DNA of 64,000 bases from Chryseobacterium camelliae (GTDB lineage Bacteria > Bacteroidota > Bacteroidia > Flavobacteriales > Weeksellaceae), in contig NZ_CP022986.1 in the NCBI RefSeq assembly GCF_002770595.1, forward strand, positions 1,798,001 to 1,862,000, in the 5' to 3' direction. The translations under genes were made by a program, and so were the position numbers. This document shows positions 25,132 to 33,592 of this stretch, one piece after another (the first letter of the stretch is position 1; each line of letters begins with the position of its first letter). The notes under the pieces were generated by a model. That model did no database searches and was not told where the DNA came from. It saw only the letters and a list, made by a program, of their open reading frames with translations.

Positions 25132-27212
25132 ATGAGGAAGACATTTCTTTCTGTATGCATTTTATCCGCAGCCATCATTTCCGCACAGGAAAAAAGCACT
25201 GATACTGCCGGCATGAAAACAAAACATATCGAACAGGTGATTCTGAAATCACAGCATAAAAAGCAATATGCAGATAAAGCCGTCTATACATTCGATCCGG
25301 AAGCGGTTAAGAAAGCACGATATGCAAAAGACCTCCTTAAAACACTTCCTGAACTTCATTTGGATCCGGTATCCAATACCATCACCAGTACCAAAGGAGG
25401 AACAACACTATTTCTGATCAACGGGATCGAGGCTACCGATATGCAGATACGCAGCATACAGCCCGCAGAGGTTCTTAAAGTGGAATATTACGATAATCCG
25501 CCGGCTCGATGGGCCACACGGGCGGATATCGTTGTCAATATCCTGACGAGGAATCCCGAAACAAGATTGGTTTTCGGGACAGACCTCACCTCTGCGCTCA
25601 ATACCGGATTCATTAATGGTTCAGCATACGCAGGCTACACTAAAGGAAAGAATGACTTCGGGCTGGAATATTCTATTAACCTCCGGGATTACCATAAAAG
25701 GAATGTAGAAAGCATTTATGATTATCCCCTGAACGACTCCCATTACCGCTCCAAAGAAAGCCGGAAAGAACATTTTGGCTATACGGATCAGCGTATCGCT
25801 CTCCGCTATACCCGGCTGCTGCCTGATCATTATACATTTCAGGCCAAACTGGGAGCACAGCTTTTGAGCAACTTCGCAAAAGGAAACGGATACAGCACTT
25901 TTTTGAAGGACGGCGGCTCGGAAGGCCATGCGATGTTCAAGAATACCTCCTCAGGCTATACAGCACCTACCATTGACCTTTATTTTTCTAAAAAACTCAA
26001 TAAGAAAAATGAATTAAGCATTAATCTGGTAGGTTCATACTATACTACTGAATCATCAGAACTGGCACGCGAATGGGTCATTTCTTCCGGAAATTCGGTG
26101 TATGACAACGATATGCGGCTTGATGCCCGGCAAACGGGTATTGTCGGTGAACTTGCCCATGTATATGAATTCGGAAAGGGTAAACTGTCTTCCGGATACA
26201 GGATTTCCAATACTTCCATTTCCAATGACCTGGAAAACCTTGCCGGTTTTTCTGAATACAGTGTAAATTACCTCGAACAATATTTCTATACTGAATATTC
26301 CGGAAAGAAAGATCAATGGTCATACCGGCTTGGAGCTGACTTACCAACATTCATAATAAAAGTGCAGAAAATACTTTTGATGAATGGACCATTACTCCTA
26401 AGGTTATCCTAAGCTATCAACTTACAAATAGCCAGACACTGCGTTTTTCCAGCAGCTACAGGCCGCAGAGCCCGGGAAGCAGTGCGCTGAGCAGCAATAT
26501 CGTTCAGATGGCTCCAAATATCGTCCAGCGTGGGAACCCGTATCTTAAGGCTTCCCAAAGATTCGGAAACAACCTGATCTACTCGTACAATAACAAACAT
26601 TTTGACTTCAATACCAATCTTTTCTATTGGTACAACAACCGCGCAGTAAATCAGTATTATATTCTGGACAGTACATTCGGAGGATATGCCCTGACTTACG
26701 AGAATGCCAGAAATGCCCAGCAATATGGTATTCAGCTTTCCGGCTCTTATAAACCCTTCGGCAATAGCCTGATGGTGATCAAAGCTTCCCTGACTCCTAC
26801 TGCTGAAACCATAAAAACCGGAAGCGGTACAGTCATCAGGAATAATTACCTGGGAAATAATCTGGTTATTTCATCAGAATACAAATCATTCAGTGTACAG
26901 TACATGCTTAATATTCCGGTATATAGCCTGGATGGCGCATTCCTGAAAACCAATGAGAACCAGAACCATGTTTTTGCAAACTATAAACAGAAAGAATGGA
27001 CGTTTACTGCCGGCATGTACTGGATCGGTATTCCTTCCGACTATAAAACGAAAAGCCTTCCTGAAAGCCTGGTTAATTATTCACGTCACAATCGAAACTG
27101 GGATAACAAATCTATGCTGGTCCTTGGCATAAGCTATGATTTTTCCAAAGGGAAAAAGAATGAAATCAATCGTAATCTCAACAACAGTACCGCTCCTGCA
27201 GCTACTTTCTAG
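25132..27212 (+). pseudogene. Outer-membrane TonB-receptor-like beta-barrel gene, frameshifted
   Basis: Two frames together encode one protein of about 693 residues. The first (25132-26412) has a signal peptide ending in SAQ, a plug-like domain (KDLLKTLPELHLDPVSN, FLINGIEATDMQI, VEYYDNPPARWATRADIVVNI) and the first half of a beta-barrel. At 26341-26345 (TTACC) the reading shifts: past this point the plausible barrel sequence continues in the third frame (NIHNKSAENTFDEWTITPK...) to 27212, whereas the first frame runs 24 nonsense codons. Loss of one A from TTAACC would explain it. The C-terminal half is of the Bacteroidota OMP beta-barrel (PF14905) type. The defect could be a real mutation, a phase-variable state or a sequencing error. 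Confidence 0.75.
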
Positions 27213-27214
27213 CT

Positions 27215-27243
27215 GAAAAAAATCCCTGCTTTGAGCAGGGATT
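27215..27243 (-). terminator. Rho-independent terminator of rpoN
   Basis: On the minus strand AATCCCTGCT pairs with AGCAGGGATT across three bases and is followed by a run of T. It also lies just past the end of the convergent receptor gene. Confidence 0.85.
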
Positions 27244-27267
27244 AAATATCTGTTTTATGATTCTCTA

Positions 27268-28731
27268 TTAAAGTTCTTTTCTCAGACGCGCCACCGGAAT
27301 ATTCAATTGTTCACGGTATTTGGCAATGGTCCTACGGGCAATATTATAGCCCTGCTGTTTCAGGATCACGACAAGTGCGTCATCTGTGAGCGGTTTTCTT
27401 TTATTCTCTTTGCTGATGACTTCCTGAAGATGGGTCTTGATTTCCTTGGTAGAAACCTCCTCACCGTCATCATTGGTCAGACTGTCGGAGAACAGGTCTT
27501 TAAGGTAAATGATCCCGTTCGGCGTATCTGCATATTTGCTTTTCACTACCCTGGAAATGGTTGAAATATCAAATCCTGTAATATCCGCAATATCCTTCAG
27601 GATCATTGGCTTCAGGGATTTCTCGTCGCCGGTAATGAAATAATCCTTCTGGAATTTAACAATGGCTGTAATGGTCTGCAACAAGGTATTCTGACGCTGG
27701 TTAATCGCATCAATATACCATTTGGCAGCATCCAGTTTCTGTTTGATGAATAATGCCGCCTGCTTGTGCTCGGAAGAATTCTTATCATGAGAATAGGTGG
27801 TTAAGATATCCTTGTATTCTTCTGATACCCGCAGAGTCGGTGCATTTTTGCTGTTAAGCATCGGGATTACCTGCCCGTCCTTCACCTGGATGACAAAATC
27901 CGGGATGATTTCCTGGTTGATGGTGATGGTCTGGGTATCGAAATTCCCGCCTACTTTAGGAGACAGTTTCGAGATTTCTTCCAGGGCATCTTTAAGATCT
28001 TCTTCTTCGATATCATACTTCTGGATGATCTTATTGTAATGCTTATTGGTTAAAGCATCAAACTGGTACCTTAAAATATTGGCCGCCAGTGAAACGGCTT
28101 TGTCTGAACTTACCTTTTTTTCAATCTGCAACAGCAGGCATTCCTGAAGACTGCGCGCACCCACTCCAGGCGGATCCAGCTTCTGGATGTAATTTTCCAG
28201 GATATCCTCTACCCTTTCTTTAGTGGTATAAACACCCTGCGAAAATGCCAGGTCGTCCACAAGAGATTTGATTTCCCTTCTCAGGTATCCGTCCGTATCA
28301 AGGTTTCCGATGATATACTCAGCAATTTTAAGGTCTTCATCCCCGATATTGATCAGGTGGATCTGCTCCATAAGATAATCGTACAGGGACTGGCCTTCCG
28401 TTAAAAGGCTTTCATTGTCAAATTCTTCGTCATCCGGAGAATAGTTGCTGGAAGCTGTTTTATAGCTGGGCTCATCGTCATAGAGGTACTGTTCTACATC
28501 AAAATCAGTTTCGATGCTTTCAGTCCCTTCGTCCTGGTAATCATCTTCCAGCGATGAAAATTCATCTTCTTTACCTTCTTCTTTTACAATTTCCAAAGCA
28601 GGGTTTTCTTCCAGCTCCCGTTCCAGCTCTTCTTCAAACTCCAGAGTATGAAGCTGGATCAGCTTCATCAGCTGAATCTGCTGGGGGGCTAATTTTTGTC
28701 CTAACTTAAGTTGTAAATGTTGTTTGAGCAT
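27268..28731 (-). CDS. rpoN: RNA polymerase sigma-54 factor
   Basis: 487 residues. Region I opens with LKLGQKLAPQQIQLMKLIQL and EENPALEIV, the activator-interacting segment; a long acidic region II follows (residues about 50-120); core-binding and DNA-binding regions come next, ending in the RpoN box ARRTIAKYRE (about 468-477), which contacts the -24 element. It directs transcription at -24/-12 promoters with AAA+ activators, none of which is encoded in this window. It is a single gene with its own terminator. Confidence 0.95.
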   Translation of the reverse strand: MLKQHLQLKLGQKLAPQQIQLMKLIQLHTLEFEEELERELEENPALEIVKEEGKEDEFSSLEDDYQDEGTESIETDFDVEQYLYDDEPSYKTASSNYSPDDEEFDNESLLTEGQSLYDYLMEQIHLINIGDEDLKIAEYIIGNLDTDGYLRREIKSLVDDLAFSQGVYTTKERVEDILENYIQKLDPPGVGARSLQECLLLQIEKKVSSDKAVSLAANILRYQFDALTNKHYNKIIQKYDIEEEDLKDALEEISKLSPKVGGNFDTQTITINQEIIPDFVIQVKDGQVIPMLNSKNAPTLRVSEEYKDILTTYSHDKNSSEHKQAALFIKQKLDAAKWYIDAINQRQNTLLQTITAIVKFQKDYFITGDEKSLKPMILKDIADITGFDISTISRVVKSKYADTPNGIIYLKDLFSDSLTNDDGEEVSTKEIKTHLQEVISKENKRKPLTDDALVVILKQQGYNIARRTIAKYREQLNIPVARLRKEL

Positions 28732-28849
28732 ACTAATATTGGGTTTTACATAACGTACCGTACGAATTTAATACTTTTTTTTCACAAACACTATATTTTA
28801 GCACGATTTTTGCTGTAGTCATGTTACTTAATAAGCTGTTAAAAAATTA

Positions 28850-28884
28850 AAAAGCCCTGAAGATTTATTTTTCAGGGCTTTTTT
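28850..28884 (-). terminator. Terminator of asnS
   Basis: AAAAGCCCTGAA and TTCAGGGCTTTT pair around a nine-base loop, with T-runs on both strands. It is immediately past the asnS stop. Confidence 0.85.
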
Positions 28885-28888
28885 ATGT

Positions 28889-30337
28889 TTAGAATTCTGC
28901 ATTTTTCGGTGTTCTCGGAAAAGGAATCACGTCCCGGATGTTGGTCATTCCTGTAATGAACAACACCAATCTCTCCAGGCCAAGCCCGAATCCTGCGTGC
29001 GGGACGGAGCCGAATTTACGGGTATCCATATACCACCATAATTCATGCTCATCCACATGCATTTCCGCCATTTTCTGCTTCAGGACGTCCAGCCTCGCTT
29101 CTCGTTCTGAGCCGCCGATAATTTCGCCGATACCCGGGAACAAGACATCCATAGCGGCAACGGTTTTGTTATCATCATTCAGCTTCATATAGAATGCCTT
29201 GATTTCTTTCGGGTAATCAAACAAGACCACCGGGCTTTCAAAATGCTTTTCTACCAGGAACCTTTCATGCTCAGACTGAAGGTCTGCACCCCAGCTTTCA
29301 ACAGGGTACTGGAATTTGCCTTTTTTATTTTCTTTTGAGTTCAGTAAAATCTCAATCGCTTCCGTGTAAGAAACCCTTTTGAAACGCTTGGATACTACAT
29401 TTTCAAGCTTTTCGATAAGTCCTTCTTTAGCTCGTTCCTTTTCCGGTTTCGATTTCTGCTCCTCGGCAAAACGCTTATCCAGGAAATCCAGGTCATCTTT
29501 ACAGTGATCTAAAGCATACTGGATCACATATTTCAGGAAATCCTCCGCTAAATCAATGTTATCTTCAAGATTGTTGAAGGCTACTTCCGGCTCAATCATC
29601 CAGAACTCGGCAAGGTGCCTTGTAGTATTGGAATTCTCAGCACGGAACGTCGGCCCGAATGTATAAATCCTTCCCAGTCCCATCGCTGCGGTTTCCCCTT
29701 CAAGCTGTCCGGAAACGGTAAGATTGGTCTTTTTCCCGAAGAAATCCTGCGCAAAATCAATGTCTCCCTGCTCATCTCTCGGGATTTGGTTCAGATCAAA
29801 ATTGGTCACCCCGAACATTTCTCCCGCCCCTTCGGCATCAGCTCCGGTAATAACCGGGGTATTGATGTAAAAAAACTGGTTTTGGTTGAAGAATGAATGG
29901 ATGGCAAAACTGATGGCATGACGCACCCTGAAAACAGCGCCGAATAAATTGGTCCTGAACCTCAGGTGAGCCTGCTCCCTCAGGACTTCCAGGGAATGTT
30001 TTTTCGGCTGCAGGATGGTTTTATCCCTTTCTTCCGTAAAATTGTCTCCTAAAATAATAATTTTCTTGGCAATGATTTCTACCGTCTGTCCGGCACCCTG
30101 GCTTTCCACCACTTCCCCTACTACCTTCAAAGAAGCAGCAGTACTTATTTTACTGATCACCTCTTCATCGAAATTTTCAAAATCAACAACAATCTGCAAA
30201 TTATTGATTGTGGAACCATCATTAAGGGCGATGAATCGGTTAGAGCGGAACGCTCTTACCCAGCCGTAAACCGTAATATCATGATGTAATACTTTCCTGT
30301 AATCCTGTAGGATTTCCTTAATCGTCTGCTTTTTCAT
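28889..30337 (-). CDS. asnS: Asparaginyl-tRNA synthetase
   Basis: 482 residues, class IIb. The N-terminal OB-fold anticodon-binding domain (residues about 15-110) begins [22 protein letters not shown]. The catalytic domain shows motif 2 around [25 protein letters not shown], and motif 3 [16 protein letters not shown] near the C-terminus. The NTTRHL signature distinguishes AsnRS from AspRS. It charges tRNA-Asn directly, which agrees with the presence of AsnB as a source of free asparagine. Transcribed alone on the minus strand. Confidence 0.96.
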   Translation of the reverse strand: MKKQTIKEILQDYRKVLHHDITVYGWVRAFRSNRFIALNDGSTINNLQIVVDFENFDEEVISKISTAASLKVVGEVVESQGAGQTVEIIAKKIIILGDNFTEERDKTILQPKKHSLEVLREQAHLRFRTNLFGAVFRVRHAISFAIHSFFNQNQFFYINTPVITGADAEGAGEMFGVTNFDLNQIPRDEQGDIDFAQDFFGKKTNLTVSGQLEGETAAMGLGRIYTFGPTFRAENSNTTRHLAEFWMIEPEVAFNNLEDNIDLAEDFLKYVIQYALDHCKDDLDFLDKRFAEEQKSKPEKERAKEGLIEKLENVVSKRFKRVSYTEAIEILLNSKENKKGKFQYPVESWGADLQSEHERFLVEKHFESPVVLFDYPKEIKAFYMKLNDDNKTVAAMDVLFPGIGEIIGGSEREARLDVLKQKMAEMHVDEHELWWYMDTRKFGSVPHAGFGLGLERLVLFITGMTNIRDVIPFPRTPKNAEF

Positions 30338-30422
30338 GTGTTGATGATAAATTTTTGTATCAAAATTAATGAGGGCAAAGGTACAAAAAACGTTTCAAGA
30401 CTTGAATATTCCCATCGTTTAA

Positions 30423-30575
30423 TTTTTTCTTTCCCAGAAGATTATTGTTGGGAAAACCATATACTCCATCTCCATCATTTTCGCGGCCACATTTCTGATC
30501 ACGGTATTCCCAATAAAAATACTGACCGCAAATATCCTTAAACAGAATCAGCAGATTCAGGCTGTAAAAAAATAA
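30423..30575 (+). pseudogene. Possible remnant of a membrane-protein gene
   Basis: A 50-codon open stretch between asnS and rimM reads like the end of a membrane protein (KTIYSISIIFAATFLITVF, then PIKILTANILKQNQQIQ) and stops at 30573, but has no usable start codon. It is either a decayed gene fragment or chance; the sequence cannot decide. Confidence 0.25.
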
Positions 30576-30625
30576 CCGGTAAATGCATGATTAACCGATA
30601 TATAGTGAATGAGGATATAAAAATG

Positions 30626-31168
30626 TTATTCGTCTTTCTTGGAGGGAACCAGGAAAACGTCAATCAGCCCTTCAGGGAGCTGCATTTTGATGAATCTCTC
30701 TTCGCGGTTCACTTCAATGATCCAGTCTTTGATCATAGGAATAACTACTTCCTTACCATCGAGATTCGTAACAAAATACGTCTGGGCAGTCTGGTCATTG
30801 ACAGACCGAATGACTCCGCAATCATTGTCATTTTCATCAAGGATGCTGTAACCAATGATTTCATGGTAATAGAACTGTTTGCCGGTAAGCTTCGGCAGAG
30901 TGGATAAAGGCAGGTAGACATTTTTGCCTAAGGATTGGTCCACCAATGCTTCGGTGGAATTTTTAAAGGCAATATTCAGCGAATCGGACTTGCTCCACGC
31001 CGTTTTTGCAATAAAAAAAGGCACCAGCAAACCGTTGATTTCAACAAAAATAGAATCCAGTTTAGTGTACAGCTCCGGCTGGTCGGTATCCAGTTTCAGG
31101 ATCACATTTCCGGCAAGGCCATGTCTCCGTGTAATTTTACCCAATAAATAGCAGTCTTCTTTTTTCAT
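30626..31168 (-). CDS. rimM: Ribosome maturation factor RimM
   Basis: 180 residues. It assists 30S subunit maturation and binds ribosomal protein S19. The N-terminal RimM domain starts YLLGKITRRHGLAGNVILKL, and the PRC-barrel half contains YYHEIIGYSI and GKEVVIPMIKDWI. It follows rpsP on the same strand with a 112-base gap that holds hairpins; the pair rpsP-rimM is conserved in most bacteria. The usual third member, trmD, is not present here. Confidence 0.93.
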   Translation of the reverse strand: MKKEDCYLLGKITRRHGLAGNVILKLDTDQPELYTKLDSIFVEINGLLVPFFIAKTAWSKSDSLNIAFKNSTEALVDQSLGKNVYLPLSTLPKLTGKQFYYHEIIGYSILDENDNDCGVIRSVNDQTAQTYFVTNLDGKEVVIPMIKDWIIEVNREERFIKMQLPEGLIDVFLVPSKKDE

Positions 31169-31231
31169 GTTCCGAAGTATTGATCCTACATAATGATGTT
31201 ATTATAAAAGCTTACATCAGGCTTTTAAACA

Positions 31232-31260
31232 ATAAAGACACGAAAAAATCGTGCCTTTAT
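31232..31260 (-). terminator. Hairpin between rpsP and rimM
   Basis: ATAAAG-CACGA pairs with TCGTG-CTTTAT (one A-C mismatch). There is no strong T-run on the minus strand, so it may attenuate or process the rpsP-rimM transcript and not stop it completely. A second, shorter stem-loop (AAAAGC/GCTTTT) is at 31206-31226. Confidence 0.4.
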
Positions 31261-31280
31261 ATTGTATTTTCTTAAAGGAA

Positions 31281-31841
31281 TTAAGCCTGAGTTTCTTCAG
31301 TACCTTCTGCCTCAGCAGCAGGAGCCTCACCTTCAGCAGTTTCCTCAGCAGGAGCGTTAGCCGCTTCTTCAGCAGCTTTTGCATCAGCCTCAGCTTTTGC
31401 AGCTGCAGCAATTCTTGCTTCGTTTACTTTAGTTTCAGCATCAAAAGCAGCTTTCTTGGCATCAGACTTAGACTGAGCAAGACCTTCTACTTTCCCTTGT
31501 ACTTTAGATTCTTTAGTTTCAACCCAAGCATTGAATCTTTTTTCTGCTTCAGCCTCATCAAAAGCACCTTTTGCTACACCACCTTGTAAGTGTTTTTTGT
31601 AAAGGGCTCCTTTGTAAGAAAGGATTGCTCTAGCTGTATCAGTTGGCTGAGCACCGTTGTTTAACCACTTTACAGCAGAATCAACGTTCAACTCAATAGT
31701 TGCCGGGTTAGTAATTGGGTTGTAAGTTCCCAGTTTCTCGATGAATCTACCATCTCTTCTGGCTCTGGAATCTGCAACCACGATGTGGAAGAAAGGCTTT
31801 CCTTTTTTACCGTGTCTCTGTAATCTGATTTTTACTGACAT
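31281..31841 (-). CDS. rpsP: 30S ribosomal protein S16 with long Ala/Glu-rich C-terminal extension
   Basis: 186 residues, about twice the 80-90 of typical S16. The first 85 residues are standard S16 ([42 protein letters not shown] region). Residues about 95-186 form a low-complexity, probably helical tail rich in Ala, Glu and Lys ([20 protein letters not shown]). Similar tails are usual in Bacteroidota S16, and their role is unclear. First gene of the rpsP-rimM unit. Confidence 0.95.
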   Translation of the reverse strand: MSVKIRLQRHGKKGKPFFHIVVADSRARRDGRFIEKLGTYNPITNPATIELNVDSAVKWLNNGAQPTDTARAILSYKGALYKKHLQGGVAKGAFDEAEAEKRFNAWVETKESKVQGKVEGLAQSKSDAKKAAFDAETKVNEARIAAAAKAEADAKAAEEAANAPAEETAEGEAPAAEAEGTEETQA

Positions 31842-31889
31842 AATGTTTGAATTTTACGGGAACTCGTCCCAGTTAAATATTTAAGAGTG

Positions 31890-31897
31890 CAAAGATA
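31890..31897 (-). promoter_or_regulatory. Possible -7 box of the rpsP-rimM operon
   Basis: On the minus strand TATCTTTG fits TAnnTTTG, 49 bases before the rpsP start. No clear -33 TTG is found. Confidence 0.35.
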
Positions 31898-31965
31898 GTA
31901 AAAAAGTTTAAAGTAAGGAGATTCTGTGAAAAGTTTTATACATTCAAATAATTTATCTCAGGAGC

Positions 31966-32042
31966 CGGGAACCTGCTCTCGCTGCTCGCTTTTTTCTTCT
32001 GCCAAGAAAAAGAGCTCAGACAAGCCGCTCGATCAGGGCTAT
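31966..32042 (-). repeat. Probable dispersed intergenic repeat
   Basis: On the minus strand this reads AGCCCTGATCGAGCGGCTTG, then a T/A-rich stretch (CTTTTTCTTGGCAGAAGAAA) with self-complementarity, then GCGAGCAGCGAGAGCAGG and CCCGGCTCC. From memory this resembles a repeat common between genes in Chryseobacterium and Flavobacterium, beginning AGCCC-GAT-GA-GCGG and ending in GAGCTCC-like words. It starts right after the nitroreductase stop codon. Only one copy is in the window, so its dispersed nature is not shown here. Confidence 0.45.
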
Positions 32043-32555
32043 TTATGCAAGCTTACCCATGTAGAATAATCCCAAACACTTCTGGTTTTCCTCAATGGTG
32101 AGGGAATCTTTCAGGTGGTCCACGATCTTAGGGGAACTCCAGTAGCAGCCGATCCCGTTGGCCGTACAGGTGAGGTACATATTCTGGACCGCCATGGAAA
32201 CCGCAGCAATCTCTTCCCATTCGGGTACCATACCACTGAAATTGACAACAATGGACACTATGGTATCTGCTTTATGGATTTTAAAGCCTATATCCTGGTA
32301 TTTCTTTTCAAGAAACTGGTGTTCAGGCTGGGTTGCTTTATAGATGGCCTGCATTTCCGATGCAAGCTTAGCTTTTTCTTCTCCTCGGAAGATTTTAAAA
32401 CGCCACGGCTTTGTCCGTTTATGATTAGGAGCCATGGTGCCTGAATTTAAAATTTCATCGAGAATTTGCTGAGGAATTTTTGTCTCCGTATAGTCTTTCG
32501 GGAAAATACTTCTGCGCTGCTCTATAATTTCTTTTAAAATTTCTGCTTTGTTCAT
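32043..32555 (-). CDS. Nitroreductase-family flavoprotein
   Basis: 170 residues of the FMN-dependent nitroreductase fold. EQRRSIFPKDY holds the Arg-Arg/Ser FMN-phosphate contact near the N-terminus, and MAPNHKRTKPWRFKIF and GIGCYWSSPKI are the other family blocks; it is closest to the small YdjA-like group. The natural substrate is unknown. The C-terminus is short (GLFYMGKLA), ending right where the repeat at 31966-32042 begins, so the last residues may have been altered by it. Confidence 0.85.
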   Translation of the reverse strand: MNKAEILKEIIEQRRSIFPKDYTETKIPQQILDEILNSGTMAPNHKRTKPWRFKIFRGEEKAKLASEMQAIYKATQPEHQFLEKKYQDIGFKIHKADTIVSIVVNFSGMVPEWEEIAAVSMAVQNMYLTCTANGIGCYWSSPKIVDHLKDSLTIEENQKCLGLFYMGKLA

Positions 32556-32622
32556 ACAACAAAATTACGAAAAAGAAGCAAGCAGGACGTCGACTTGAGG
32601 AAGTTTAATATTGGTTGGGGAC

Positions 32623-32684
32623 AATGAGTAATGGGTAATGGGTAATGAGTAATGAGTAATGAGTAATGAGTAATGAGTAATGGA
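32623..32684. repeat. Tandem heptamer repeat (AATGAGT)n
   Basis: Nearly nine consecutive copies of the seven-base unit AATGAGT, with two early copies reading AATGGGT. It lies between the nitroreductase and the GreA-like gene, outside both coding regions. Such short tandem arrays vary in copy number by slippage. Confidence 0.9.
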
Positions 32685-32736
32685 TGCTTATCAAAAATAC
32701 ATTTTACATTTTACTTTTCACTTTTAAATCTCACAT

Positions 32737-33186
32737 TTACAAAACCTCCACAATCTTCTGGTGGATATTGTTTAGTGTAAATGCATCCCCCGGAACCATA
32801 CCCATCATCTTCCTGGCCATGGGGCTTTCAGGAGATATGGCATAGAAACGGTCGCCTTCAAAAAAAAATTCGCCGAGAGAAACTGAAATATAAAAACGCG
32901 CTTTATTCGTAATGACCAGGGACCCCAGCTGCACTCTTCCACTGGCATTGTTCAGTACTTTAGCCATATTCCGCCTCAGGTCATTCAAGGCACCGAGCTG
33001 CTTCTGCATCTGGTAGATTTCTTCCTGCATTTCTTCCCGCATACTGTCGTATTTAGGCGTTTTTTTAATGTCACGGCTGGCTTCCAGCGTAAATTCTATA
33101 AAATTTTTAAGCTTTTCTATTTTCTCTGCGATTACTTTTTTCACATAATCCCTTATGTCGTTTTTTTCATAAACTATCTTCTCCAT
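32737..33186 (-). CDS. GreA/GreB-like protein
   Basis: 149 residues. The C-terminal half (about 87-149) matches the GreA/GreB FKBP-like domain: LGSLVITNKARFYISVSLGE, FFFEGDRFYAISPESPMARKMMGMVPGD and a final KIVEVL. The N-terminal half is a long charged helical pair (about residues 15-80), as in Gre coiled coils, but I do not see the paired acidic residues of a normal GreA tip; the centre reads RDIKKTPKYDSMREEM. It may regulate RNA polymerase through its secondary channel without transcript-cleavage activity, like Gfh or Rnk-type proteins. Confidence 0.7.
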   Translation of the reverse strand: MEKIVYEKNDIRDYVKKVIAEKIEKLKNFIEFTLEASRDIKKTPKYDSMREEMQEEIYQMQKQLGALNDLRRNMAKVLNNASGRVQLGSLVITNKARFYISVSLGEFFFEGDRFYAISPESPMARKMMGMVPGDAFTLNNIHQKIVEVL

Positions 33187-33592
33187 ATTTCTATTCTTGA
33201 GTATAAAGATAAAATAAAATTCATCGTGGTTTAAGCGGTACCTGGATGCTTTTCACAATAAAGATAATAAAAACTTTATATTATGAATGTGTTTTTGTCA
33301 TTCAGGAAAGATGCCGGTACATATTTCCGCTTTGCTGCAAAAGCGATGATTGCAAATTTATTATGTTCAGGCAATAAAAAGATTTACAGCCTATTACCGC
33401 CTTAAATTCTGTCAGAATATTTTCTTACCAAAAACCTGCCATATGGGCATTAAAATAAATGATGATACCGCTAACAGGCCCAGCTTATGTTAAAAGATAT
33501 TTATATTTGTCATACTTTGGGTACCTGTAGACGCTGGGGCATTATTTTTGCGCAGATCGTCTTTTATCACTTATCATTATAAAAGCTAAACA
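33187..33592. other. Intergenic region upstream of the M3 peptidase
   Basis: 406 bases between divergent genes. Its right end holds a good promoter for the peptidase gene (33516-33550), and a second TATATTTG is at 33502-33509. The rest is AT-rich with no open frame or RNA I can recognise. Confidence 0.5.
33516..33550 (+). promoter_or_regulatory. Likely promoter of the M3 peptidase gene
   Basis: TTTG at 33516-33519, 23 bases, then TATTTTTG at 33543-33550, fitting the Bacteroidota consensus. Transcription would start near 33557, about 36 bases before the ATG. Confidence 0.5.

Noticed and set aside
3034..30337. asnB, ansA, asnS and the Lrp/AsnC regulator as one asparagine gene cluster
   Set aside because: The genes are up to 27 kb apart on different strands with many unrelated genes between; proximity is likely chance.
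30338..30541. 67-codon plus-strand ORF upstream of asnS
   Set aside because: Its protein has no recognisable pattern and it covers the expected asnS promoter region; it looks like a chance frame.
32700..32736. CATTTTAC-type words after the heptamer array as a second tandem repeat
   Set aside because: Only two or three imperfect units are present; too few to call.
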